Numbered from the stretch's first letter, positions 31,938-42,981 are shown. The stretch is DNA of 64,000 nucleotides from Dermacentor variabilis (GCF_050947875.1 NW_027460291.1:26890662-26954661), one strand, 5' to 3'. The notes: generated by a model not told the origin, from the sequence alone. Numbers and translations are program-made.

Positions 31938-32009
31938 TAGCAGAGCGTGGTCTCGATCCACGGACCTCTGGGTTATGGGCCCAGCACGCTCCCGCTGCGC
32001 CACTCTGCT
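31938..32009 (-). tRNA. Initiator tRNA-Met (CAT), copy 8, best-preserved cloverleaf
   Basis: All stems pair: acceptor AGCAGAG with CTCTGCT, anticodon stem with GGG/CCC, T stem CGTGG with CCACG. Initiator hallmarks are present: A1-T72, C33 before the CAT anticodon, A54, and no TTC in the T loop. Changes are limited to the D loop (AGCGGGAG) and one T-loop base. Box B reads GGATCGAGACC. The upstream TATA reads TAGAAA here. Confidence 0.85.
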
Positions 32010-32201
32010 GCTCCTGCATGCTATGTAAATTTGTTTCTATTTGTAATAAACGAGAGTAATCTTTTTTTTTACGGCGAGAAACTCGGGCGCGTAGCACAAG
32101 AGAGCACTTCTCGGAGGGCAATTATGGCTACAAGACACCAAACTACTGCGCTGATAAGCTCTTCCCGTTAAGCGGGACCAAAATGAAGTGAAGTAAATAT
32201 G
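32010..32201 (-). repeat. Uninterrupted array spacer
   Basis: A standard spacer between copies 8 and 9. The tRNA-to-tRNA distance is 264 bp. Confidence 0.88.
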
Positions 32202-32270
32202 TAGCAGAGCGTGGTTTCGATCTACGGACCTCCGGGTTATGGGCCTAGCACGCTTCCGCTGCACCACTCT
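32202..32270 (-). tRNA. Initiator tRNA-Met (CAT), damaged copy 9
   Basis: Body near consensus with CAT anticodon. The first acceptor nucleotides are overwritten by the iM7 poly(A) (plus ccactcttttttttt), so the 5' acceptor strand starts AAA. T-stem and anticodon-stem changes are also present. Confidence 0.68.
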
Positions 32271-32330
32271 TTTTTTTTCTTTATTGCCTGTTTGCAGCAC
32301 AAACCAAGAATACATTCAAATGCTAAAACA

Positions 32331-32353
32331 TGTCAACCACACTTTGGCTAACA
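32331..32353 (-). other. 3' UTR hairpin of iM7
   Basis: On the RNA (minus) sense the stem is TGTTAGCC with GGTTGACA, pairing along all 8 positions if two G.T wobbles are allowed, around loop AAAGTGT. It lies 8 nt after the ORF2 stop. Confidence 0.55.
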
Positions 32354-32360
32354 TTTTATA

Positions 32361-35300
32361 TTAAAATCGCTTCAGCTTGATCAGTTCATCAAGAATAGCC
32401 ACGCACTCGGGAGGCTCACTCTGGGCACGATATATTTCCCGAATATACGCGACACTTTCGATGAAGTTTATTCTCGCCGGACGGGTATCGACATCCGAGT
32501 GTCGCACTGCCATTCTCGTTTTCCACAGACTGTGGAGGCCAAGGAGCATGAACATATCGTACGGAACTCCTCCTTCGTTATCGGTTGGCAAATATCGAAT
32601 ACCAAGAGGTGTAATCGGTAGTTCTTTTTTAAGTGTACGTTGTAAGACATCCCAATGAAATATTGGTTCCCATCAATCGATGAAAACGTGTTCAATGGTC
32701 TCTGGCTTTTTACAAAGTAAGCAGTTTACTATCCATGGCACATATATTCCTTTTTCGTCTAACCATGTTTTTACGGGTAGCGTGTTTGTGTGTAGCTTAA
32801 AGAAAAACGTTTTTTGAGGGGGTCTAACTGGTATTTTTTTCACCCGTTTCAGTACATCATCTCCTTGGCCTCCCCAGTTTACAGACCTGTACAATGGTAT
32901 TCGCAACATTGTGTCAACTAAGTCTTTATACAGTGTTTTTCTTTTCACAGAGCACAGATACTCCATGGAAAACCGCACACGCAACATACGAAGGGAATCA
33001 ACCACTTCGCGCAGATATCCCCTAATACTTCCTCCCTTCACATCACTGGTCGTTACAACATATTGCGGCAGTGCTTTTCACAAACGGACTTGAATTACTG
33101 TGCGTAGAAAATCATTTCTCTGATCCCGAAAAAAAAAAAGAAAATGCGACACAATTTGTCTGATAAACAAATGCGACAGGCCTAGCCCACCACTTCGACC
33201 TGAACGAAACAAACTGGTTCTGCTTATCCTCTCCCAACTAGAAACCCATATGAATACGGCAAAAACACGATGCATTTTTTGCACACTTGAACGACACATT
33301 GATATGAATACGGCAAAAACACGATGCATTTTTTGCACACTTGAACGACACATTGATAACACTTGCTTAGTATACCACACTTTCGCTACTAAAAAGAGAT
33401 TGCACAGAGAAGCGCGTCCAAACATTGACGAATATCGGCCAAGCCAACCCTTTGATTTTTCACTCATTCTATCAGCTTCATCGGACCAGTACTGTGCGGT
33501 GTCATTATAGTGCTCGAGCGGCACACCCAAGTACTTAGTTGGCGTTGTTGACCACCGGATGTTTGCAAAGTCAGCTGGTATAATGTCCCAATGACTGTGC
33601 CATATACCGATGCTCTTTTGCCAATTGATCTGGGATCCAGATTGTTCACGGTACTTCTTTACAAGACGTAAAGCTTCAAGAACGCTATCACGATCCTCGC
33701 AGAAGACTGCGATGTCATCAGCGTATGCCAGTACCTTGACTTCATAAAGCTGTAGCCGGAATCCTCGGATGTTGTCATTGCGTATCACTGCTAAACAGAA
33801 AGGCTTGAGGTACAATGCAAAAAGCAATGGACTTAGTGGACACCCTTGTCTAAGGGAAGATCTTAGTGACAGCTTCTCGCTGAGGGACTTATTAATTATA
33901 ATCTGTGTCGTGCAATGGTCGTAGGCCATTTTGACGCCATCTAAGATTACTTTCCCTACGTTAACATATTCCAAAACAAGAAGAAGAGCATCGTGGGACA
34001 CACGGTCAAAGGCTTTCGCCAGGTCGAGTTGCAACAAAGCAACGCGTCTAGCGAAAACGTCGCAACACTCTAGAACGTTTCGCGCTACGTGGCTGTTTGT
34101 AGTAATAGTGCGGCCTTTTATGCCGCAAGTTTGATGCGGACCGACAAAATTTGTAATGACTGTTTGGAGTCTCTTTGCCAATACCTTCATGAGTATTTTA
34201 TATTCGGTGTTTGTAAGGCTAATTGGCCTGTATGCCCCAACCGATAAAAGCGCCTTGTGGTCATCTGTTTTCGGTATTAAAACCATGTGTGCACTTCTGA
34301 AAGAAGTTGGCAGTCGCTTATATTTATGTGCCTCAGAGTATACATGCTCCAACACTTGAGCAAGCCCAGGTGCAAATGCCTTATAAAAGGCGGCTCCTAA
34401 GCCATCGGGACCCGGTGATTTGCCTGCAGGAAGTTCTTCGATCGCGTGTTCTATTTCTCGGCCGCTTATCGGTTCCTCGAGACTGGCTTTTACGTCGTCA
34501 TTGACGCGCGGCATAAAATTCACGAAACTTGCTTCAAATTCAGCTCCCACGTGGATTGGGACGCCGAACAACTTGCGGTAGTGTTCGGTAAAGGCCTGTT
34601 CAATGATATTCGAGTCGGAAGTAACCTCATCCCGATAATTATTCTGTCTTATTTCCTTTTTCCTAGCGCACATCTTTTCATCGGCAATGGCGCGTTTGTT
34701 CGGCGTTCCATCAACCCACAGTCTTTCCGTCCGTGCCCGAATAACTGCTACTCTATATTTTTCCGTGTCAATAGCTTCCACCGCGCTTTTAACTGTTCTG
34801 ATTTCATCACTAAATTTTCCAGGTTCCGCACTGTCCATAAAAATCAGAAAATTTAGTTCCTTCTGGAGCTCATTTTCTTTCATTTTTTCATTGTGTCTAA
34901 CAGTTCCTACTTCAATTGGAACCATTTTCACGCGAACCTTAAAGTCTTCCCATACTTCTGCCCAAGGTACACTCTCATTACTCAACGTGTTTTTAATTTC
35001 GTGCTTTACATCGTTCATAAATTTGTCATCACCTAGGTGTTTTTCGTTAAATTTCCAAAGTACCCAATCGAACCGCGGCTTTTTTGGCTTGGTACCGAGT
35101 GCAAACCACACTACACTGTGATCGCTAAAGGACACCCGCTTCACGACATAGTTATCACATAGAGGCACAAGATCTAACGAGATGTAAGCTCTGTCAAGTC
35201 GTGCATGGCTATCTCGTTGATAGTGTAAATTGCGCCTGCAAAGTACTGGCCAAAAGGCGACGAACGTCTTCTAGGTTGTAGTCATTTACTAAGGTGTTCA

Positions 35301-35811
35301 ATATCACTGCACTCTTGTCCTGCGGGAATTTACGTTTAGCACGATCTCCTGCATGGCACACAAAATTAAAGTCACCAAGAAAGATGATGTGCTTGTCACA
35401 ACGAAGGTACTCTTCTAGATTCGAGAAAAAACGACATCTTTCATTGATATCATTTGGCGCATACACACATATCATCCTCCATTGTGATCCATTAAAAGAA
35501 AAATCAAGAACAATAAAACGCCCACATTCGCTCACAGTAACCATATCTTCATTTATACCAATACCCCTTAGAACCAAGACAGCGCATCCACCAGACGTGC
35601 CGAGAGCGTGACATATGCATATGTTATAATATGTTCTGAAAGGTGTTACCAATTTGTCTGTTTGCTCCTCGCTTTCAACTTTCATCTCTTGTATAGCTAT
35701 AATATCGAGTTCACTTTCAACGCATAGTCGGCTGAGCTGGTACTGCCTCCGTCTTGACGCGAGGCCGCGTACAGTAATAGTAGCAACTCGTATTCCCCTC
35801 TTCAAATCCAT
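32361..35811 (-). pseudogene. iM7 ORF2: nearly intact endonuclease-reverse transcriptase
   Basis: ATG at 35811 opens MDLKRGIRVATITVRGL, with the usual catalytic Asn of the NVRG block changed to Thr. QEMK, LGDFNFV, LDRAYIS and FSDHSVV follow. RT blocks are GPDGLGAAFYKAF, AYRPISLTNTE, HQTCGIKGR, QLDLAKAFDRV, QGCPLSPLLFALYL, AYADDIAVF and KYLGVPL. The defects are an apparent 2-base deletion near 35228, TGA near 33075, and TGA near 32671 exactly at the final Cys of the C-terminal zinc motif (CLLC...HVFID-stop). An in-frame 54-bp duplication (33249-33357) repeats MCRSSVQKMHRVFAVFI. The protein ends LIKLKRF. Confidence 0.88.
33249..33357 (-). repeat. Tandem 54-bp duplication inside iM7 ORF2
   Basis: Two identical adjacent blocks, each reading gaatacggcaaaaacacgat... 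on plus and coding for 18 residues in frame. Related copies have one block. A replication slip or an assembly error at a read end would both explain it. Confidence 0.85.
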
Positions 35812-36112
35812 TGTTAATAAGCGGGAAAGGTAGGCATAAAAGAAAAACGTATATAATCACACGTAGCACTTCTAGGTCTACTTATAGTTTCGTCTACAAG
35901 TGCTAACGGACAGAGCAGCTGCTTCGCGACACATTGAAGTGCAGTCCATAAAATACCTTGCTTGAGCAGCAGCTGACCTCCCGGACCCTTCGGTAGCGTT
36001 GGGCTCTCGCAAGCTCGCGTCTGAGTGCCTTTGCAGGAACAAGTCCCTACGGCTACTTTGGCGTCGGCGCCGCCGTTCTTTTGTCCGGCGGGATATTCGG
36101 CGTCGCCCGTAA

Positions 36113-37243
36113 TTACGGCCGGCGCGCTACCGCCGACTTTGGCGGCGGTTCCTCGCTGTTCGGTTTGCCAGTTTTCCCGCCGTCGCTTGTTGATGTTCGC
36201 TTGTGTGTTCGCTTCCCGACCGCCACAATAGCATTGGTAACGTCCATCGCTTCGTTGTCAGCTGATGCCATAGTCGAAGCAGCAGGCGTTTCTTTGGCCG
36301 CGATGTCTTGCTTATGAACGTCGACGGCCGAGCCCTCGCTCACAGGTCGCGTAGACGTTCCTGGCACACCCACCGCTCCGGCAGTCGTTTGCCCCTGCAG
36401 TTTCGGTGGTGGTGTCGCTGGGACCTTCGCCTCGTTGGCGCTCCCGGCAGAGGCTTCCTCGGCATCCACTTCGTCCATAAGAAGTTCAGCGCTTTCATCT
36501 GCAGCCGTCGGCCCCGTCACGTTTGCGTATGTCCTCACGCACTGCGACTCGTCATGGCCATGACGACGACAACGTGCGCAGCGAGGGACGCGGCAGTCAC
36601 GCCGGATGTGCCCTGTGTTGCGGCAACGAAGGCAGAGCGGTGCTCTTCCAGGAATCACCACGAGAGCTTCCTCAACGGCTATCCGTAACAGATGAGGCAC
36701 GTCGTCAGCCTCCAAGCCCTCCCTCGGCATCAGGGTGACCAGGCGCGTTGAAGAACCTTTATCCTGAAGACCATGCACCCGCCACCGCTCTCTTGCCACA
36801 TCCGTGACTCGGCCGTAAGGCGCGAGGGCTTCACGAATGTCCTCGTCCGGCACGTTGTGTAACATCCAGTGCAGCTTGAGGTGCATTGCTTGATTTCCAA
36901 GGTCGACGACGATGCATGCTCTATCCTTCAGCTTCAAGCCCTTTGCCCGCAGCAGTTCTTTCACTCCGTCACTACTTTTGAAAGTCACAGCCCACACATG
37001 ACTCATTCGATACGCCCCTAGGGCGACAACGTCAGACAGCAACTTCATGCTCGACAGCATGTCACGGAAGTTTCCCGCACGGTATGGCCTTGCACGCGTA
37101 TCAGCATGCAAAAATAAAGTATTCGTAACAAGTCGCCCTGTTGTTTGTTGAGGCAGTAGCACCTGATAATCAGGATCCTCGTTAACAAAAAACCTAGAAC
37201 CGCGGCCCTGCTGGGCCGCTGATGCCGCTCCGACGGAGCTCAT
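36113..37243 (-). CDS. iM7 ORF1, intact gag-like CCHC protein
   Basis: ATG at 37243 begins MSSVGAASAAQQGRGSRF, the best example of the family start. The frame stays open to 36113 (about 376 codons). Blocks in order: LLPQQTTGRLVTNTLF, ARPYRAGNFRD, MSHVWAVTFKSS, LHNVPDEDIREALAPYGR, ERWRVHGLQDKGSSTR, then two perfect knuckles CLRCRNTGHIRRDC and CARCRRHGHDESQC (both C-x2-C-x4-H-x4-C). The tail is rich in Ala, Pro and charged residues. It probably coats the element RNA; function is inferred from gag-like LINE ORF1 proteins. The leader before the ATG is only about 40 nt. Confidence 0.85.
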   Translation of the reverse strand: MSSVGAASAAQQGRGSRFFVNEDPDYQVLLPQQTTGRLVTNTLFLHADTRARPYRAGNFRDMLSSMKLLSDVVALGAYRMSHVWAVTFKSSDGVKELLRAKGLKLKDRACIVVDLGNQAMHLKLHWMLHNVPDEDIREALAPYGRVTDVARERWRVHGLQDKGSSTRLVTLMPREGLEADDVPHLLRIAVEEALVVIPGRAPLCLRCRNTGHIRRDCRVPRCARCRRHGHDESQCVRTYANVTGPTAADESAELLMDEVDAEEASAGSANEAKVPATPPPKLQGQTTAGAVGVPGTSTRPVSEGSAVDVHKQDIAAKETPAASTMASADNEAMDVTNAIVAVGKRTHKRTSTSDGGKTGKPNSEEPPPKSAVARRP

Positions 37244-37270
37244 GACAGCCACGTCCGTACACTACAGTGG

Positions 37271-37279
37271 CCGGAAGTG
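37271..37279 (+). promoter_or_regulatory. ETS-like motif at the 5' terminus of iM7
   Basis: CCGGAAGTG starts about 13 nt inside the element. It is conserved at the same place in iM8 (42758), iM9 (47923) and iM10 (53294), while iM2, iM5, iM6 and iM11 have one-base variants. Confidence 0.45.
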
Positions 37280-37284
37280 GAATC

Positions 37285-37483
37285 CCGCCACCGCAACACT
37301 CTACTGCTCCTAAATGCTATGTAAATTTGTTTATATTTGTAATAAACGAGAGTAATCTTGTTTAGGGCGAGAAACACGGGCGCGTAGCACTTCTCGGAGG
37401 GCAATTAGGGCTATAAGACACCAAATTACTGCGCTGATAAGTTCTTTCTGTTAAATGGGACCAAAATAAAATAAAGGAACATG
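37285..37483 (-). repeat. Array spacer with altered tRNA-start duplication
   Basis: Begins with a degenerate copy of the tRNA start, then the spacer with tttata on plus. It is slightly shorter than most because the acaagagagcat segment is missing. Confidence 0.83.
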
Positions 37484-37555
37484 CAGGAGAGCGTCGTTTC
37501 GATCCACGGACCTCTGGGTTATGGGCCCAGCACGCTTCCGCTGCGCCACTCTGCT
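37484..37555 (-). tRNA. Initiator tRNA-Met (CAT), copy 10, no element attached
   Basis: 72 nt with perfect anticodon arm and D arm. The 3' acceptor strand differs (caggagag on plus), and one T-stem base is changed, giving mismatches. An empty target site. Confidence 0.75.
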
Positions 37556-37748
37556 GCTCCAGCGTGCAATGTAAATTTGTTTATATTTGAAATAAACGAG
37601 AGTAGTCTTTTTTTTTTCTTTTAGGGTGAGAAACACGAGCGCGGAGCACAAGAGAGCATTTCTCGGAGGGAAATTAGGGCTATAAGACACCAAATTACTG
37701 CGCTGATAAGCTCTTTCTGTTGAATGGGACTAAAATGAAGGAAACATG
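37556..37748 (-). repeat. Uninterrupted array spacer
   Basis: Standard spacer. Distance between tRNA copies 10 and 11 is 265 bp. Confidence 0.88.
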
Positions 37749-37820
37749 TAGCAGAGCGTGGTTTAGATCGACGGACCTCTGGGTTATGGGCCCAGCACGC
37801 TCCCGCTGCGCCACCCTGCT
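37749..37820 (-). tRNA. Initiator tRNA-Met (CAT), copy 11
   Basis: 72 nt with intact anticodon arm. Box B is altered (plus tttagatcgac), and the acceptor has one change (caccctgct). The iM8 3' end abuts it. Confidence 0.74.
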
Positions 37821-37934
37821 TTTTTTTCTTCATTACCTTCTTGGTACATGACACAATGAAAGACATACAGAACACTAATATCGCTTTACAAGTAGAAGAT
37901 GCGAGCGATGCACTGGCCAGCTCACACCAAAGGA

Positions 37935-40900
37935 TTAAAAGCGTTTCAGTTTGGCGAGGTCATCCATTAATGGGAGCCATGCCGGCTGTTCTTTTTGAGC
38001 CTTAAACACATCTCTTACATAAAACCCATTTTCAATAAAATACTCTCGTGCAGGGAGGATAGTTTCATCTGCATGCCTAAACGCCATTCGATTTTTTCCT
38101 AGTACTGTGTAAGCTGATAAGCATAAACATGTCCCACGGCACTTCGTCTCCGCTATCTACCGATAGAAATCTTATGCCATAAGGTGATATTGGAAGCTGC
38201 GTTCTTAAAGTTCGTTGCAAGAAGTCCCAATGAAACACAGCGTCTGTGCAGTGAAGGAACATATGATCTATAGTCTCCGGTTTTCTACAGATTAGACAGT
38301 TTGTGGACCATGGGACAAATATTCCTTTCTCTTGTAGCCATGGTTTCACGGGCAGTGTGCCAGTGTGCAGCTGAAAGAAGAATCATTTCGTTGAGGGCCG
38401 CACCGACATCTTTTTCACTGTCTTGAGTACATTCCCTTCAGAGCCAACACAGTATATGGAACGGTACAAAGGTATAGGCAACATAGTTTCAATAAGGTCT
38501 TTATAAAGTTGTTTCCTTCTAACATCAGCAAGATACTGTGCAGAAAAGCGAACTTTCTAACACTGAAAAGCGCGCACAACCTCCCAAAGAAAGCTCCGCA
38601 CCCGTACGCGTTTCACAGGGCTGGATGATACAACATATTCAGGCAGTGCCTCTTTCAACCAAATTTGCATTACCGTACGCAGGAAGGCATCTTTTGACAA
38701 TCTTGAAAAAAGTTGTCTAAGAAACAAATGAGCCAAGCCTAGGCCACCCTTTCTCACGGACAGAAAGAGATTTGTGTGCCTTTTCCTCTCCCAACTCGAC
38801 TTCAACATGAACACTGGGAAAACTCGGTGCAATTTCTGGACGCTGGTCCGGGACATACACAGTGCCTGGAGAACATACCATACCTTGGCCCCCAGAAAGA
38901 GGTTACATACTGTGGCCCGAGCAAAAATTGAAAGATCGCGGCCACGTCATTTTTGCGTACATTCCCGTGTGCGCTCAGTTTCCGCTTCCCAATACTTTGG
39001 AGGTTCTCGATAGTGGTCTAGCGGTACTCCCAAGTATTTGACAGGTGACGTTGCCCACTGAACGCTCTCAAACATTTCAGGCCCATAATCCCATTTTCCG
39101 TGCCAGAAACCAAAACACTTTTCCCAGTTTATCACACTTCCGGAGGCTTTGCAAAATCTAGCCGCGTCCTTCACCGCTTCAGTTAGACTTTCACTATCTT
39201 CGCAAAAAATGGCGATATCATCCGTATACGCAAGTACTTTAACTTCAGTGGACAACATCGTGCAGCCACGCATTTTTCGTTTGATAATATTTTCAGGCAA
39301 AAAGGTTTGAGATACAGTGCAAACAACAATGAAGACAATGGGCCCCCTTGCCTCACGGAAGAACGAACAGCGATACTTTCACTCAGTTGCTTATTAACAA
39401 CTGAGATTTGCCGTACAACCTGCATATGCCATTTTGACACCTTCCAAGAGCACTCGGCCGACATTCACGTGTTCGAGGATACAAAACAGATTATGGTGGT
39501 TGACGCGGTCAAAGGCCTTTTCCATGTCCAGTTGCAACATGGCTACACGTTTATCAAATGCATCGCCGCATTCTAATATGCTCCGTGCTACGTGAATATT
39601 TGTCGTTGACGTACGTCCTTTAATCCCGCACGTTTGGTGCTGGCCTACGATAGCTTTTATTACGTTCTGCAACCTTCTGCCCAGAGCCTTCATGAATATC
39701 TTATAGTCGACATTCGTGAGACTTTTGGGCCGATACCCTCTGACTGACAACCTCTTAACCGGGCCTTCACTCTTCGGAACTAGGACGATGTGACTTATTC
39801 GGAAGGATGGTGGCATCACCTGCTTTTCGTATGTTTCTTGAATTACGCTGTGTAGAATATGTGCCATATCAGATTTAAACGCTTTGTAAAAAGCTGCGCC
39901 CAGCCCGTCGGGACCAGGTGATTTGCCAGAGCTTAACTTGTCGATTGCGCTCTTTACTTCCGCAGCGCTAATCTATACCTCGAGCCCCAGCTTGAATTCA
40001 TCCTCTAAGATAGGCATCAGTGCCAAAAACTCCGCCGCGAGGCCTTCTTCAACACGTGACTCGTGACCTAGTAGTCCTTCGTAATAATCAACAAACGCAC
40101 GTTGAATAGTGTTATAGTCACGAGCCATTTTGCCCTTGTACTCTATCGCTTTTATCTCGTTCTTTACTACATATCGTTTTTCGTCGCACAGGGGACCGCT
40201 TTGTCAGCGTCTCGCCAAACCACAACCATTCTGCACGTGCGCGTATGACCGCTCCTTTATATTTTTCTTTATCCATCAATTCTAACTTATTTTTGTTTCT
40301 TTTATTTCTTTTTCGTACTGGCCCGGCCGAGCAATTTCCAGCCTCAGCAGCAAATCTAAGCGGCTCTGAAATTCTTTTTCGTCTGTCTTGTCGCTTTGGC
40401 GCAGCGCGCTCGCTCTTTCTATAGCGATCATTATTATTTCTTCTTTAATATGTTCCCATTTTCCAATAATATCCCTCTGATCACCAGTTTGCAAACAGTC
40501 CATATTTCTTTTACTTAAACACAAAACGTTCATCCTCAAGAAGCCTTACGTTAAATTTCTATAGTTCCCAGTTGAACTTCCACCTTTTGGTCTTCGTTCC
40601 TGTTGTAAACATTACCATGCAATGATCGCTGAACGCAACGTTTTTAATCAAGTAGTCACTGCACATTGGGACCAGGCCAGCATACGCATAAACCCTGTCA
40701 AGTCTCGCATGACTTGCTTGTTGGAAATGTGTGAACTGCAGACGGGCACCTTCTGACAGAGCACTCCCGACGTCTTCCAAATTGTGCTCTAGGACAATTG
40801 CATTAAAAAGTAACGAGCTCTGGTTTCGAATGGTCGCGTTACTAACTCTGTCTTCGAGCATGCGTACACAGTTGAAGTCACCCATCAGAATAATGTATCT

Positions 40901-41323
40901 AGGACACTTCAGATAGGGCTGGACCATTTCGAAGAAAGCTTTGCGCTCATTTTCCTTGTATAGGGCATACACACACATTACGCGCCACTGTAAATCAAGA
41001 TACGAAAAATCACACACCAGAAAACGCCCAGTGTTGAAAACTGTAACAGATTCTTCAATAACACCTAAAGAATTTCGAATTAAAATGGCACACCCTCCCG
41101 ACGTACCAACAGAATGACACACGCATACATTGTAACGGCTTCTAAAAGGCTCAAGCATGCGGTTCGTCTGAGCTTCCCTTCCCACCTTGGTCTCTTGCCC
41201 TGCCACTACGTCAACATCGTTCTCAAGCAGGAGGCGACTTATTTGATATTGATGCCGCCTCGCTGCCAGTCCCCTAACATTAAACGTGGCAAATTTAAGT
41301 GCTGATTCTATTCTGCCTGTCAT
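37935..41323 (-). pseudogene. iM8 ORF2 with intact endonuclease domain
   Basis: ATG at 41323 and an unbroken 254-codon endonuclease stretch carry all expected blocks: FATFNVRGL, GQETK, LMGDFNCV, LDRVYAYA and FSDHCMV. The frame is then lost at a stop near 40559. RT pieces continue in several frames: GPDG region, RGYRPKSLTNVD, HQTCGIKGR, QLDMEKAFDRV, RQGGPLSSLLFALYL, and AYTDDIAIF where the YADD Ala is Thr. The zinc motif CLICRKPETIDHMFLHC is complete, and the end reads DDLAKLKRF with a TAA at 37935-37937. Inactive. Confidence 0.83.
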
Positions 41324-41523
41324 GTGCGCGACAAATTAAATAGGCCGAGCGGCTTCGTGCTCACCTTCCGCCTTATTACACCGAGAAGTGAAGCTCAGCA
41401 ATTTTCCCTTCTCAAGAGTTCTCGAGCCCACACAAGAGGAGTGCTCGCTTTCTGCAGCAGGCTGGCGCAGCGTCGGCGCGCTGGTCGTCGTAGTCCCGTT
41501 GTGTGGGTCGCCTGTCGTCCCTT

Positions 41524-42730
41524 TCAAGCCAGAAGGGAGCAATGGTTGCTACGTCGGTGTAGTCTTGACCGGCTTTTGGTCCGGCGGGATGTTGGGCTTC
41601 GGGTGAAACGTCGGCCGGCGCTGCCCTCCCCATTAGGGGGTGGTTCGTCGATGCTCGCAGAAGGATGCTGAACCTCTTCTACACAGGCCTTGTCGTGTAT
41701 CCTCTTTGCTGGAGCACTACTCATGCTTGGTTGGACGACGTCCATGCCTTCTCTCTCCTCTTGAGCTTTTCCATGTGCAGCTTCCGTAGCAGTACTTGTG
41801 CTTAGTTCAGCTGCATCAATCTTCGAGGCTACAACAGCCTGCTTCGACCCAGTGGTCTGGTCTTCAGTCTGTGTCGCTGCCACGTCCCCCTTGACGTCGT
41901 TAGGCGCTGCCTGCGGCGTATTCTTTTTGCAGTTCTCGCTGCCTCCTCAGATTCGTTCGCATCCATGAGAAGTTCGGAGTCGTCTTCTCCTCTCATGTGC
42001 CCTGTGACATTTGCGTACGTTTTGACGCACTGCGATTGGTCATGGCCGATGCGACGGCACTGACTGCAACGGGGAACTTTGCATTCACGTCGGACGTATC
42101 CTGAGGTATGGCACCTTAGGCAAAGCGGGGCTCTTCCAGAAACCACAACGAGGGTGTGCTCTTCAGCAATGCGTAGCTGGTGAGGCAGGTCCTCAATTGT
42201 AACTCCAGGCTTCAACTTCAAGGACACACAACGCGTTGACGAACCTTTGTCCATGACTCCCTGAACGCGCCAGCTATCCTTGGCGACTTCCGTCACCGTT
42301 CCGTAAGGTGCAAAGACTGTTCGCACATCTTCGTCTTGCACGCTGTACAAAATCCAGTGGATCTTCATCCTCAAGCCTGGTCATCTGGATCAATGACAAT
42401 GCACCGTCATTCTTTAACAGTCACTTCACCGGCTGAAAGCAGCTTCTTCATTCCTTCAACACTCTTGAACGTGATAGCCCAGATGTGATTCATTTGGTAC
42501 GCCCCCAAGGCGGCAACCTCGGGAAGCACTGCCAAACGAACCAGTGCGTCGCGAAAGTCCTAGACCTTGTAGGGTCTTGCTCTGCCGTCGGCGTGCAAAA
42601 ACAGCGTATTTGCAACAATTCGACCTGTTGGTAGCCGTGGCAAAATAACTTGATAATCCTGGTCACTCGAGCCAGCAAACCTGTTTCCACGGCCAAGCTG
42701 GGCCGCTGATACCGCTCCGTTGGAGCACAT
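41524..42730 (-). pseudogene. iM8 ORF1, gag-like CCHC protein, frameshifted
   Basis: ATG at 42730 opens MCSNGAVSAAQLGRGNRF. LPRLPTGRIVANTLFLHADGRARPYKV follows, with a stop soon after. Downstream frames give YSVQDEDVRTVFAPYGT, DSWRVQGVMDKGSSTRC, and knuckles CLRCHTSGYVRREC (the His position is Tyr) and CSQCRRIGHDQSQC. The tail contains MDVVQPSMSS. Frame changes near 42560 and 42370. Confidence 0.77.
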
Positions 42731-42772
42731 GATGCGCACGTCCGTCACGCTCGGTGGCCGGAAGTGGAATCC

Positions 42773-42981
42773 TGCGCCACTCTGGTGCTCCTGCATGCTA
42801 TGTAAATTTGTTTATATTTGTAATAAACGAGAGTAATCTTTTTTCTGGGGGGGGGGAGAAACACGAGCGCGTAGAACAAGAGAGCACTTCTCGGAGGGCA
42901 ATTAGGGCTAAAAGACACCAAATTGCTGCGCTGATAAGCTCTTTCTGTTGAATGCGACCAAAATAAATTCAAGGAAACATG
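42773..42981 (-). repeat. Array spacer with tRNA-start duplication and G-run
   Basis: Duplicated tRNA start at 42773-42788, then spacer. A run of G on plus (about 42847-42855) replaces the usual poly-T/agggcg junction. Confidence 0.87.
42811..42816 (-). promoter_or_regulatory. TATAAA upstream of the iM8 5' end
   Basis: The spacer TATA-like hexamer lies 39-44 nt upstream of the first nucleotide of iM8 and about 25-30 nt upstream of the duplicated tRNA start. A start site 25-30 nt downstream would fall in the duplicated tRNA bases just before the element. Confidence 0.45.

Larger units (their letters stand above)
32271..37284 (-). mobile_element. iM7, best-preserved full-length tRNA-targeting element
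   Basis: About 5.0 kb from poly(A) with AATAAAG (plus ctttattgcc) to the 5' terminus ccggaagtggaatccc. ORF1 is open, and ORF2 has one frameshift and two nonsense changes. The 5' junction copy of the tRNA start is altered (cgcaacactctactgc). Confidence 0.88.
37821..42772 (-). mobile_element. iM8, full-length tRNA-targeting element
   Basis: About 4.95 kb from poly(A) (37821) to the canonical 5' terminus gccggaagtggaatcc (42757-42772). The duplication tgcgccactctggtgc follows at 42773-42788. Confidence 0.88.
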
